Below, piece by piece: positions 17,692 through 26,232 of a stretch of DNA of 64,000 bases. Numbering within the stretch: position 1 is the stretch's first letter; each line of letters starts with the position of its first letter. The position numbers and the translations under genes are program-made. Under the pieces are notes generated by a model. That model had not been told where the DNA came from, ran no database searches, and worked only from the letters and a program-made list of their open reading frames with translations. This DNA comes from Fimbriimonas ginsengisoli Gsoil 348 (GTDB taxonomy: Bacteria > Armatimonadota > Fimbriimonadia > Fimbriimonadales > Fimbriimonadaceae), in assembly GCA_945881865.1 (NCBI GenBank), contig CAMCVK010000015.1, positions 1-64,000 on the forward strand. Reading direction: 5' to 3'.

Positions 17692-18143
17692 GCCGCCACG
17701 GTCCAGCTACGTAGCATCCAGGCATGCTTCTCTAACGCCAGCAGTTGCGCGTGAATGAGGTCGGCGGAGACGACGTCCGCATCCTCAACTTTCTCAAGCC
17801 GGGTTCGTACCGCTTCGATAATCAGTTCCAATCGGTGAAGGATGAGGGACAATACGTCCGCGTCGAAGATTTCGCCGGTTGGCATCGCCGGAAGCAGGGG
17901 GTCTGCAACGAGAACATCGAGGTTGCCGTTCGCCGTCGATTTGAGCGCGCGAATCCGCTCCGCGCTGTCGTCGGCAAAGGTCTGAGCCGAAGCGTAAACG
18001 TCATCTAGGAACTCGTGAATCTCCAGAAAGCGTGGCCCGACGATGTTCCAATGCGCGTGCTTGGTCTGCAGACCAAGCACGAGATAGTCTTCCAGGTTCG
18101 CCTGCAGGGCGGTCGATACCGATTTCGTTGTGGTGGGTTCCAT
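17688..18143 (-). CDS. dps: Dps-family DNA-binding ferritin-like protein
   Basis: 151 aa, a compact Dps. It forms dodecamers that oxidise and store iron and protect DNA. All ferroxidase ligands align with E. coli Dps spacing: His31 (HWN), His43, Asp47, Asp58 and Glu62 (SAER). The N-terminal tail is short with a single Lys, so direct DNA binding through the tail may be weak. Start supported by a GGGGAG ribosome-binding site about 6 nt before the ATG. Convergent with the glycosyltransferase pair. Confidence 0.95.
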   Translation of the reverse strand: MEPTTTKSVSTALQANLEDYLVLGLQTKHAHWNIVGPRFLEIHEFLDDVYASAQTFADDSAERIRALKSTANGNLDVLVADPLLPAMPTGEIFDADVLSLILHRLELIIEAVRTRLEKVEDADVVSADLIHAQLLALEKHAWMLRSWTVAA

Positions 18144-18169
18144 GGGTCTCCCCTCTGGTTACTCCCGGA

Positions 18170-18913
18170 TTACCGACCAGCGGACGATTGCTGTCGAGGA
18201 AGGGCCACTTGGTCCCGGTAAATGATGGCCAGGCTGATCGCCAAGATGGGATAGCCAATGATGGCTCCGACTCCGGTCATGCTCAGCACAGCGACCACTA
18301 AGCCGAGAATAAGCGAGATGCCGGCGGCCGCCCAGAGCTGGGGCTTCAACGCCGCCCAACTGGCTTGCATTGCTTCCGCAGGTCCCAGGCGCTCGGCCAC
18401 CACGAACGGCATCGACAGCAGGAGAAGCCCGTTGACCAGGAGGCCGGGGAGGCCCAAAAAGCAGATAGTTATGAAAATCGCCGCCCCCACAACAAGGTTA
18501 ACGAGGAAGGAAACCAAGAAAATATTGAACCCTTGCCCGTCCAATCGGAACACATCGCCGGCAGAGATGGGCTCGCCCCGAAGGGTCATCAGCGCCATTC
18601 TCACCAGACCGCCAAGCGCGATGGCCTGAACCACACCCGCAGCGGCGGAGAGTGCAAGGACGATAAGACTGGTCCCGAAAAAGCCAACCAAGCTTGCCGG
18701 TGACGAAGTAGGTCCGGAGATGCCTGGCATGAATTGGCTACCAAAGTTCAGGATCGCCACCACAAAGGAAAGCGCCGCGGGAACCAGTGCGGCTACCAAC
18801 CACACTCCGGCGTTCTTGGAGAAAATCTGAAAAGCTTCTCCAAGAAAGTCCAGGTTTAGCGACGGGCGATGAAATCCGCGCGGGTACTGCGTGTAGTTTG
18901 GAGGGGTTTGCAT
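18170..18913 (-). CDS. Multi-pass membrane protein of unknown function
   Basis: 247 aa with about six hydrophobic segments (~35-55, ~75-105, ~125-160, ~165-180, ~190-235). The N-terminus is Pro/Tyr-rich (NYTQYPRGFHRPS), a pattern found in bacterial DUF975/DUF4013-like membrane proteins, but I cannot fix the family. The internal AEAMQASWAALKP between hydrophobic segments resembles the repeated helix-turn in those families. Lies 26 nt upstream of dps on the same strand and may be co-transcribed with it. Confidence 0.75.
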   Translation of the reverse strand: MQTPPNYTQYPRGFHRPSLNLDFLGEAFQIFSKNAGVWLVAALVPAALSFVVAILNFGSQFMPGISGPTSSPASLVGFFGTSLIVLALSAAAGVVQAIALGGLVRMALMTLRGEPISAGDVFRLDGQGFNIFLVSFLVNLVVGAAIFITICFLGLPGLLVNGLLLLSMPFVVAERLGPAEAMQASWAALKPQLWAAAGISLILGLVVAVLSMTGVGAIIGYPILAISLAIIYRDQVALPRQQSSAGR

Positions 18914-18945
18914 GGCTTCGAGTTACGTTACGGAAAATCGGCCTC

Positions 18946-20232
18946 TCAGGATTCAACGCGGAAGGAATTTGCCACCCTTTCGACATTTGGCATGTTCTCA
19001 ACGGCGGTGAGTGCGGCCCGGAAGTCAGATTCTGTGGCAGGGTGCGTCAGGAAGACCATCTCGCCCCGACCTTCCGGCAACGTTTTCATCTCCATTTCGG
19101 CCAACGAAACCCCGTGCTCGCCAAACTCCAGGGCGATGGTGCCCAATACGCGCGGCCGGTCTTGAACGATCAGACGAAGGTAGTTACGGGTTTGCAGCGT
19201 GTCGATCGATTCGGTTTTCGCGCCGATGTCGTAGGGAAGCGCACTGCCCGGGCCACCGGCGGCAAGGTTCCGGCCGACGTCAATGAGGTCGCCGATGACC
19301 GCGCTAGCGGTTGGGTCGCTTCCCGCCCCGCGACCACTAAACATGAGATCGCCGACGAAGTCGCCGTTGAGCCAGAGGGCGTTGTAGACGCCGTGAACGT
19401 TGGCCAGCGGATGCGCCTTAGGTAGCAGAGTTGGATGAACCCGGGCGCGAATGCGATCTGGAGCGACGGCATCCACGATGCCGAGGAGCTTAATGCGGTA
19501 GCCGAGCAGGTCGGAGTAATGCATGTCTGTTCGCGTTACGGCGCGAATTCCTTCCCGGTGGATCGATTCCAAAGGGACCTGTTTGCCAAACGCGATGCTG
19601 GCAAGAATCGAAATCTTGTACATCGTATCGAATCCGTCGACATCGTTCGTGGGGTCGGCTTCGGCGTAGCCAAGCGCCTGGGCCGAGGCGAGCACATCGC
19701 CAAAGTCAGCCCCTTTATCCTGCATCTCCGTCAGGATGTAATTGGTGGTGCCGTTGAGAATGCCCATCATTTTCAGCACCGCGTTTCCCGCGAGTTGATG
19801 CTTGAGTGGCTGCACCAAAGGGATTCCGCCACCCACGGCGGCTTCGTAATGCAGATCCAAGCGGCGGGCCTTTGCCATGTGAACCAACCGCGAGCCTTCC
19901 TTCGCCATCAGCTCTTTGTTCGCGGTGACGACGTTTTTCTGGTTCTGGATGGCGCGCTCGACAAGGGCTCCGGCCGGGTCGGTTCCGCCGATAACCTCGA
20001 TGATCACGTCGATGGTCGGGTCGTCGACGATCGAGCCGAGGTCGGTGGTGAAGAGATCGCTCGGCAATTCGCGGGGTTTTGATCCGTCGCGAACGCCAAT
20101 TTTGACGACCTCAACCGCGAAGCCGACCTTCTTTTCGATCGACTCGCGATTGTCGGCCAGCATTCGGTACACGCCGGAACCGACCGTGCCGAAGCCGAGC
20201 AACCCAATCCTCAAAACGCGCGATGAACTCAC
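18946..20232 (-). CDS. hom: Homoserine dehydrogenase
   Basis: 428 aa from the GTG at 20232, normal length. It reduces aspartate semialdehyde to homoserine in threonine/methionine synthesis. The NAD(P) Rossmann motif GLLGFGTVGSGVY starts at residue ~8. The catalytic part has VVTANKELMAKEG, EAAVGGGIPLV and GILNGTTNYIL with the family Lys and Asp region. The C-terminal ~75 residues form an ACT domain (LIVQDRPRVLGTIA), the usual site of amino-acid feedback control. The frame continues upstream to 20349, but that stretch does not look like Hom and would overlap the promoter of the next gene. Confidence 0.96.
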   Translation of the reverse strand: MSSSRVLRIGLLGFGTVGSGVYRMLADNRESIEKKVGFAVEVVKIGVRDGSKPRELPSDLFTTDLGSIVDDPTIDVIIEVIGGTDPAGALVERAIQNQKNVVTANKELMAKEGSRLVHMAKARRLDLHYEAAVGGGIPLVQPLKHQLAGNAVLKMMGILNGTTNYILTEMQDKGADFGDVLASAQALGYAEADPTNDVDGFDTMYKISILASIAFGKQVPLESIHREGIRAVTRTDMHYSDLLGYRIKLLGIVDAVAPDRIRARVHPTLLPKAHPLANVHGVYNALWLNGDFVGDLMFSGRGAGSDPTASAVIGDLIDVGRNLAAGGPGSALPYDIGAKTESIDTLQTRNYLRLIVQDRPRVLGTIALEFGEHGVSLAEMEMKTLPEGRGEMVFLTHPATESDFRAALTAVENMPNVERVANSFRVES

Positions 20233-20302
20233 GGTGCAAGTTTGGCATGCCTTCGCCGCCTGGTGAGGGGGCGCAGTTTTCTCAACATCCGCTAGGAAGT
20301 GC

Positions 20303-20331
20303 TTGTTATTTTCGGTTCGGTACCGTACATT
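20303..20331 (+). promoter_or_regulatory. Promoter TTGTTA-17-TACATT, leaderless type
   Basis: -35 TTGTTA (20303-20308), 17-nt spacer, -10 TACATT (20326-20331), then 6 nt to the ATG at 20338. Confidence 0.65.
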
Positions 20332-20337
20332 ACCGAT

Positions 20338-22125
20338 ATGATTTCGCATGCTTTACGAAATTGTTTGGCCCTTTGTTTCGCCGTAGTCTTTCTCGCTCCC
20401 GCAATAATTCAAGCCGCGCCGGTGCGAATCGCAACTTCGAACTACACCGTGCCCGGCGAGGTGAACGTCCAGTTTGTGGACGCGGTTACGGTGGACGACG
20501 GGAGCCTGTTTGTGCTGACGTCCGGTCTGGCCCTCAGCCAGCCCCGCCTGCGACTCACCCGCTACAACGTAAACGGCGGCAGGTCTTGGTCTCGAACGAT
20601 CCTGGTTCCTTCCATCCCGGCCGCAAGCGACGAAGCGCTTAAGCCGGCCAGCCTACTCGGGCTTTCTGGCGGCAAGGTGCTTGTGCTTTCCCAGCGCGGA
20701 CCTTCTGTTGAGACGGATGGCGTCGCGGTGGACATTGTTGGCCGAGTGTTTAACTCGGCGGGGAATGTCCTTGCCAATCGGGGAACTGCGCCAATCATTT
20801 ACAACACGAAGGGCATAGAAAGTGACTTTTTCACCGCGCAAGCCACGTAAGACTTTCAGGGAGGCATTTGGGTCTTGGCAAACGGCTTTGCCGTGGGCAA
20901 GTCCGAGGCCGTCGCTCTCGTTCGATTCAACGAGAGTTTCGAACCCCAATTCGTGAGTGAGTTCCTTGGTGGAAACCTAACCGTAGACGGCTCTGGCACT
21001 CTCGTTGAAAAAGCGAAGGGCTTAGGAATCTGCCAAGGGTTCAATTTTGGTGCGTCCATTGCCTACCAATCGGTTACCGTCTCCGATTTCAACTACGCGG
21101 GCACAATTTTTCAAGACTCTAGCAGCACAATTACCGGCCAGAGTTACCGCGACAACACCTACGGGCCGGTGAGTTTCTCCGACACTGAAAGCACTGGTGA
21201 TTTACGCTTTTCCAACCTCATCCCGAGCTTCGATGCGGCTTCGCGAGACCATCAAGCGGCTGCGTTTTTGCCCGTGCGGCCGTTTCAAACTCGTGCGGCT
21301 CTATTCCATCTGAGCTTGCCCTCCCTCAGTGGATACGGAGAACTCCAGCCGATGGTGTATCCCGACCCACCCCAGGTTGAAGCACTTCCAGGTCAACGTT
21401 TCGTGGTGGGCAACTTCATTTCGTTCGGGACGAGCGCGCAAAGGAGATTGATCCTCGGCTACGGCGTCCCCATCCAGGACAATCTGTTCTCGGCAGTAAA
21501 TGCTTTGCTCCTTCCACCGGCTCCCTTGGCGAGCGATTGGCGGTTAGATTCGCTTAGAACCGATGCTGCCGGTAGCACCTACTTGGCCGGAGGGCCGCCC
21601 GTTGGCGGAAAAGAATCCCTCGGGATCCTAGTCCACTTTGATGTCAATATCGGCGAAAGAAAGCTGGGCGTGCTTTGGCAACTCACCAACCCGTCAGGCC
21701 CGTTCAAGGCGAAGCGAATCTTATCGACTACCTTGAACCGGATTTTTGCGGTCGGCGTGAACGATGCGGGGACTATCGGCGTGCAGCTTTTCCAAGAGCC
21801 CACCTACTACCGTGGCATTACCGTCAATGAGCCACTGGCTAATCCGGGTGATACCGGCTACTTTAAGATCGTGCTATCCCGTCCGGCTCCGGCCGGTGGC
21901 TACAAAGTGACCCTCAGTTATCCACGGAATCAACTCTCTGGCATTCCGTCGACCGTCACCGTCGGTGAAGGGGAGAGCTCGTTCGAAGGTACGTACGGCG
22001 TTCTGCCGACGGCTCCGGTGGGAGAAGCAACGATCACGACCCGGGTAGACCGGCTCCACGACACGGTGAATGCCGTCCACACTACAACGGTGACGGTTAC
22101 GAACGATCCGGTCGAGCGACTCTAG
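20338..22125 (+). pseudogene. Array copy 1: secreted paralog interrupted by an in-frame TAA
   Basis: First member of the six-copy array. A signal peptide (MISHALRNCLALCFAVVF...QAAP) is followed by the conserved N-terminal block with APVRIATSNY, FVDAVTVDDGS and LRLTRYNVNG. The frame stops at TAA 20848-20850 after AQAT, then continues in the same frame with DFQGGIWVLANG. Paralogs read GQATLANDGKIW and GQAIVANDRRIW there, so exactly one residue (Leu or Val) is replaced by the stop; TTA to TAA would do it. The rest, including VGGKES, WQLTNPSG, and FQEPTYYRGI, is intact. It is either a young pseudogene, an assembly error or a recoded gene; a TTG at 20875 could restart translation but without a signal peptide. 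Confidence 0.85.
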
Positions 22126-22273
22126 GCTCGCTGTGCGCGAGTTGGCCCGTGCGATGGCTCGGGCCACCCGTATCTTATTCCTCGTGGAAGAGGGCGTGAG
22201 CGTCCTGGGACGGTAGGAAGTTTTTCCTACGCTTTTCAAGGCCTCAATGGAGAACTTGGGGCGAAAGACCTCG

Positions 22274-22279
22274 TAGAAT
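22274..22279 (+). promoter_or_regulatory. -10 box TAGAAT, leaderless type
   Basis: TAGAAT ends 6 nt before the GTG at 22286; no -35 is recognisable. Confidence 0.55.
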
Positions 22280-22285
22280 TTTGGC

Positions 22286-24034
22286 GTGAGATTGTTTGGA
22301 ACTCAGATCGCATTCCTTCTCCTCTTTCTGTGCATTCTTTCCGCGCCCTCCGCTTCTGCCGCGCCGGTTCGAATCGCAACTTCAAACTTCACTGTCTCAA
22401 GCCAGACCAGCGTTGAGTTTGTCGATGCCGTGACGGCGGATGATGGAGCCCTTTTTGTACTAACAGAGGGCCTCCTTGCGGGCCAAAGAAAGCTAACCCT
22501 GATCCGATATAGCGTGGACGGCATCCGGACTTGGTCGAGAACGCTGGATTTCCCCTGGTCGACTTCTTCGAGACCCGTGGCGATGAAGGCGGCGAGCCTC
22601 CTCGCGGTTCCCGGCGGCAAAGTCCTCGTGCTGTCGTCGCGCGGCACACCGATTGATGTTCCCTCTGCGGAAATCGACATGGTGGCGCGCGTTTACAGCC
22701 CCGCCGGAGCGCAACTAGCTGCCCGAGGGATCGCTCCAATTATCAAGAGTACGTATGGAGCCGAATGCAGCGTTTTCGCTGGTCACGCGATCGTGGCCCA
22801 AGACGGTCAGATCTGGGTTTTGGCGAGCGTGAAGGATGGATCCGGCCTTGAGGGGGCGTTCCTGATTCGATTTTCGGCGGGGCTTGACGTTGGCGCCACT
22901 CTGTTCTTGAGGGGGGCCATTGAGGACTTCTTCGGGGAGGAAATCACTACTACCGGGTGGGCGGGAGCGGGGCTTGCACCGAATGTCGGCTCGGGCGTCA
23001 TAGCCACGCTGCGCACGAAGCTTCTTTTTTGGAATGGCTCTTTCGAATCATCGTCCAGCGTCGCTACCTACGCCATCAGCAACGGAGGCGGAACTTCCTT
23101 CTTGAATGACGACGGCGATTCCTTAGATAACGACACACTTTTTCGATTTGGCGAAGGCTTCGACCAAGCGACATCTGGCGCAAATCATCTGACTTCCTTC
23201 GCCCCCGTCAGCCGTAACTCCCTGACCTTCATGGGTTGCGACCTGGGTGTCGACTTCAGCGGGACGGTGCTGGACTTCCAGGCTAACAGCTATGGCACCG
23301 GCCTTGAAATTGAGGCAGTCCCAGGCGGAAAGTTCCTTGTCGCTGGTTATGAACCAACCTTCGGCGGGGGGCACTATTTAGCTTGGGGTGAGCCGAATCT
23401 CTCTTCCTCGGTTCCGTTCGAGCAGGCTGAGACCCTGCTTTTGCCGCTAGTTGGTCCCTCGGGTTGGGTCTTGTCTTCACTCAGAACCGATACCCAAGGA
23501 ACGGGATATCTTGCCGGGGGACCGACGGTTGGTGGAAAAGAGTCGATCGGGATCAGCGTCGACTATGATCCAACGGCAAGTTTCATTAAAGCGGGCATTA
23601 CCTGGCAGCTCACGAACAGTAGCGGTACGTTTTCTGCCAAGCGAATACTTCCGACCGCCCAAAACCGCGTGTTTGCGGTTGGTGTCAATCCGGCGGGCGT
23701 TGTTGGCGTGCAACTGTTCCAGCAGCCGACGTACTACCGCGGCATCACGCTCAGCGCAACCGCGTTGGGAAGAGGCGCGACGGCTTACTACAAGCTGCGT
23801 CTCGCCGCGCCTGCCCCGGCAGGCGGTTATCGGGTGGCGGTGACTGCCTCCTCGAGCCGATTTTCGGGAATTCCGTCGGTCGTCACCGTACCGGAGGGAA
23901 CAACTTTTGTGGAGGGCTCATTCACTGTACGTGCCTCGGCACCGCTCGGAGACACGACGATCACAACCCGAGTTGACAGTCGCTACGACACGGTGAACGC
24001 AATTCACACGGCGACGGCAAACATAAGCGACTAA
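22286..24034 (+). CDS. Array copy 2: secreted paralog
   Basis: 582 aa. A signal peptide covers residues 1-26 (LFGTQIAFLLLFLCIL...ASAAP). The conserved N-terminal block runs ~26-160 with APVRIATSNF, FVDAVTADDGA, MKAASLLAVPGGKVLVLSSR. The variable core is ~170-385 (own motif: FFGEEITTTGWAG, FGEGFDQATSG). The conserved C-terminal block begins with YLAGGPTVGGKES and has FQQPTYYRGI, and the Ig-like domain ends with ITTRVDSRYDTVNAIHTATAN. Exported, function unknown; the N- and C-blocks contain beta-strand repeats with G-VLVL patterns suggesting a propeller. Start GTG set by the TAGAAT box. A 13-bp hairpin follows the gene at 24059. Confidence 0.85.
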   Translation: MRLFGTQIAFLLLFLCILSAPSASAAPVRIATSNFTVSSQTSVEFVDAVTADDGALFVLTEGLLAGQRKLTLIRYSVDGIRTWSRTLDFPWSTSSRPVAMKAASLLAVPGGKVLVLSSRGTPIDVPSAEIDMVARVYSPAGAQLAARGIAPIIKSTYGAECSVFAGHAIVAQDGQIWVLASVKDGSGLEGAFLIRFSAGLDVGATLFLRGAIEDFFGEEITTTGWAGAGLAPNVGSGVIATLRTKLLFWNGSFESSSSVATYAISNGGGTSFLNDDGDSLDNDTLFRFGEGFDQATSGANHLTSFAPVSRNSLTFMGCDLGVDFSGTVLDFQANSYGTGLEIEAVPGGKFLVAGYEPTFGGGHYLAWGEPNLSSSVPFEQAETLLLPLVGPSGWVLSSLRTDTQGTGYLAGGPTVGGKESIGISVDYDPTASFIKAGITWQLTNSSGTFSAKRILPTAQNRVFAVGVNPAGVVGVQLFQQPTYYRGITLSATALGRGATAYYKLRLAAPAPAGGYRVAVTASSSRFSGIPSVVTVPEGTTFVEGSFTVRASAPLGDTTITTRVDSRYDTVNAIHTATANISD

Positions 24035-24058
24035 ACATCCGCCAGGATCGCGGATCTT

Positions 24059-24095
24059 GGGTTGCACCGGCGGTTGCGCGCTGCCGGTGCAACCC
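24059..24095. terminator. 13-bp perfect hairpin downstream of array copy 2
   Basis: GGGTTGCACCGGC (24059-24071) and its exact complement (24083-24095) enclose an 11-nt loop. There is no immediate U-run in either direction, so it could be a Rho-assisted terminator, an RNA-stabilising 3' structure or an inverted-repeat binding site. Confidence 0.5.
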
Positions 24096-24178
24096 GGTGC
24101 CTTCTGGGCTTGGCGTATTTGTCAAGCCGTGATGAATATCTCTTATCACCTACTTGTTTGCACCAGGTAAGGTGATTC

Positions 24179-25927
24179 ATGGCTAAGTATTGGTCGGCAC
24201 TCCTTTGCTCTTTATGTCTCGGCTTAGCGATGCCGAATATCGCTACCGCCGCTCCGGTGCGGATTGCGACCGCGAATTACTCGGTTCCCGGCGAGGTTGA
24301 CGTTCGTTTCGTCGATGCCGTGACGGCGGACGATGGGTCGCTTTACGTGCTTACGTCCGGTCTTGCCCTCAGCCAGCCGCGCCTCCGACTGACTCGATGG
24401 AACGTAAACGGACTTCGAAACTGGTCGAAGACGATCAATGTGCCGTCAATTCCCGTAGGCTCGGCCGGGGCCATGAAGCAGGCGAGCCTATTGGCCCTGC
24501 CTTCCGGGAGCGTGCTTGTTCTGTCGCAACGCAACGCCCCCATCGAAACCCCGCTCGTCACGGTCGACATGGTCGCCCGCATTTTTAATCCGGCCGGAGC
24601 GCAAGTCGCGACCCGGGGTATCGCTCCCATTAACAAGGCCGAATTCACGGATCAGTACAACTTTAGTGACGGTCAAGCCACATTGGCGAACGACGGCAAG
24701 ATTTGGATCTTGACGAACGGATGGTCCGCCGAAAACAATCCACTCACCGGGACTTTGGCGTCGTTCCACATCGTCTGTTTCAATTCCAGCCTAGTGCCGG
24801 AGTACTCATATCTCCGGTATGGCTTTACCGACTTGGTGAATAACGAGAACGAGGTCAAAGGCTTCGGTATCACCCCAATTGGGAGCGCCGGAGTGGCGCT
24901 CGCCTACCAATACATCTCTCGTTTGTTCGGGATTTTCGGAAATCAATCGAGTACGGAGCATGAGCTCCAGCACTTCACAACCGATAGCCGCCCGGTAAGC
25001 CTCCTTAGCCTTTATCTACTAGATACATTTGGCCCTGGATATGCCAGCTTCTTGCCCAGCTATAACCTGGCAACAACCGGCGACAACACGTTGACCTCGG
25101 TCCAGCTGTTCGACTCACCCTTCAACGCCCTGCTGGGAACCGATTCGAGCACCAACACGAGCACGGCAGCCGGCTCGGTTTTTCTGGCCGGTTCCGTCCA
25201 GCGCGTTGTGAGCGGGCCGGTGGCCGAAGGCAAGTTGTTCGTGGTGGGTGGCATTCAGAATCCCAACGAAATCTCGCTATTCTGGGGCGGCAACGCCGGA
25301 AGTCCTGACTTTGCCTTTGACAATGACCACGCCCTCCATTTGCCGGCGGCAACGCCTGCCCAACCCTGGCTACTCGACTCCCTCGCGAGTTCGACGGACG
25401 GCACGGTGTACGTGGCGGGCGGATATCAGACCGGTGGCAAAGAGTCTATTGGCGTCGAACTCAACTACGACTCGACGGCGATTCCGACCGGAATTACGTG
25501 GCAGCTCACGAACGCAAGCGGTTCGTTCGTTCCCAAGCGCCTGCTTCCGACGACCCAGAACCGCGTGTTCGCCGTCGGCGTAAACGCTTCGGGAGTCATC
25601 GGTATGCAACTGTTCCAGCAGCCGACCTATTACCGTGGCATCACGGTTCCGGTCCGAGACATGTCTCCGGGGCAGAGCAATCAATTCAAGATCGTTCTCG
25701 CTCAACCGGCACCGGCTGGCGGATACCGCGTGACGCTCACGTACCCGGCGGGACGCATGTCCGGCGACACGACGGTAATTGTTCCGGAAGGAGAGAAGCG
25801 GGCCTTCGGTAACTTCACGGTTTCGGAGACGGCTACGCTTGGAGAGGCGACCATTACCAGCCGAGTCGACAACCGCTACGACACCGTGAATGCAACGCAC
25901 ACCGCGACCGTCGTCGTCACCTACTGA
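24179..25927 (+). CDS. Array copy 3: secreted paralog
   Basis: 582 aa. Signal peptide 1-24 (KYWSALLCSLCLGLAM...ATAAP), conserved N-block with APVRIATANYSVPGEVDV and LALSQPRLRLTRW, and variable core ~175-385 containing the only array copy with a SSTNTSTAAGSVFLAGS stretch. The C-block has GGYQTGGKES, NASGVIGMQLFQ and PTYYRGI; the Ig-like domain closes with ITSRVDNRYDTVNATHTATV. The ATG has GGTAAGGTGA just before it, which can be read as a ribosome-binding site or as a TAAGGT -10 box 5 nt away; this copy is therefore ambiguous for the leaderless pattern. A hairpin follows at 25942. Confidence 0.86.
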   Translation: MAKYWSALLCSLCLGLAMPNIATAAPVRIATANYSVPGEVDVRFVDAVTADDGSLYVLTSGLALSQPRLRLTRWNVNGLRNWSKTINVPSIPVGSAGAMKQASLLALPSGSVLVLSQRNAPIETPLVTVDMVARIFNPAGAQVATRGIAPINKAEFTDQYNFSDGQATLANDGKIWILTNGWSAENNPLTGTLASFHIVCFNSSLVPEYSYLRYGFTDLVNNENEVKGFGITPIGSAGVALAYQYISRLFGIFGNQSSTEHELQHFTTDSRPVSLLSLYLLDTFGPGYASFLPSYNLATTGDNTLTSVQLFDSPFNALLGTDSSTNTSTAAGSVFLAGSVQRVVSGPVAEGKLFVVGGIQNPNEISLFWGGNAGSPDFAFDNDHALHLPAATPAQPWLLDSLASSTDGTVYVAGGYQTGGKESIGVELNYDSTAIPTGITWQLTNASGSFVPKRLLPTTQNRVFAVGVNASGVIGMQLFQQPTYYRGITVPVRDMSPGQSNQFKIVLAQPAPAGGYRVTLTYPAGRMSGDTTVIVPEGEKRAFGNFTVSETATLGEATITSRVDNRYDTVNATHTATVVVTY

Positions 25928-25941
25928 CCGCCCGTACAACG

Positions 25942-25971
25942 CCACCGCCCAAATATGCGTCCGGGCGGTGG
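25942..25971. terminator. 9-bp hairpin downstream of array copy 3
   Basis: CCACCGCCC (25942-25950) and GGGCGGTGG (25963-25971) form a perfect GC-rich stem with a 12-nt loop, 15 nt after the stop codon. A second pairing, AACGCCA with TGGCGTT (25976-25982), is an alternative. No U-run. Confidence 0.5.
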
Positions 25972-26083
25972 TGTATGGCGTTGATATCCCAAAAGCGAAA
26001 ACTATTCAGGCTTTTTGCTCGCTGATTTTGCTTTCGGATTTTGGGACTGTAAACTCCGGCATCGGTATTCATTGCAGTAAATT

Positions 26084-26130
26084 GTGAAATACCTAAGTTG
26101 CAATAGGTTTATACAAGAGTTGTATTTCAC
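26084..26130. promoter_or_regulatory. Spaced inverted repeat upstream of array copy 4
   Basis: GTGAAATAC (26084-26092) and GTATTTCAC (26122-26130) are exact complements, 29 nt apart, in AT-rich DNA about 100 nt before the start of copy 4. They could be paired operator half-sites or a long hairpin. No counterpart seen in front of the other copies. Confidence 0.35.
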
Positions 26131-26220
26131 GTACCTGAATTGATTGCGTCTCGTGAAAAACCAGGCCATCGTAGCTCGAATTTCCAACCAGAGAGACACC
26201 ATATTGGCCAACCGCAGGTG

Positions 26221-26226
26221 TATAGT
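26221..26226 (+). promoter_or_regulatory. -10 box TATAGT, leaderless type
   Basis: TATAGT ends 6 nt before the ATG at 26233 and decides this start over the upstream in-frame codon at 26140. No -35. Confidence 0.6.
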
Positions 26227-26232
26227 CAACGG

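Larger units (their letters stand above)
25928..26232. other. 305-nt spacer between array copies 3 and 4
   Basis: The longest gene-free stretch in the window and locally AT-rich after about 25980. It holds the hairpin at 25942-25971, a spaced inverted repeat at 26084-26130, and the TATAGT -10 box at 26221. A frame open from 26140 runs into copy 4, but the residues before 26233 do not resemble any paralog. No tRNA, small gene or riboswitch seen. Confidence 0.6.

Noticed and set aside
20233-20349. Upstream extension of hom
   Set aside because: Would overlap the promoter of array copy 1 and add residues unlike any homoserine dehydrogenase; the GTG at 20232 gives the usual length.
20848-20874. 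Programmed recoding (selenocysteine or frameshift) at the internal stop
   Set aside because: The codon is TAA, not TGA, the frame does not change, and no stimulatory structure or slippery run is apparent; a mutation is simpler.
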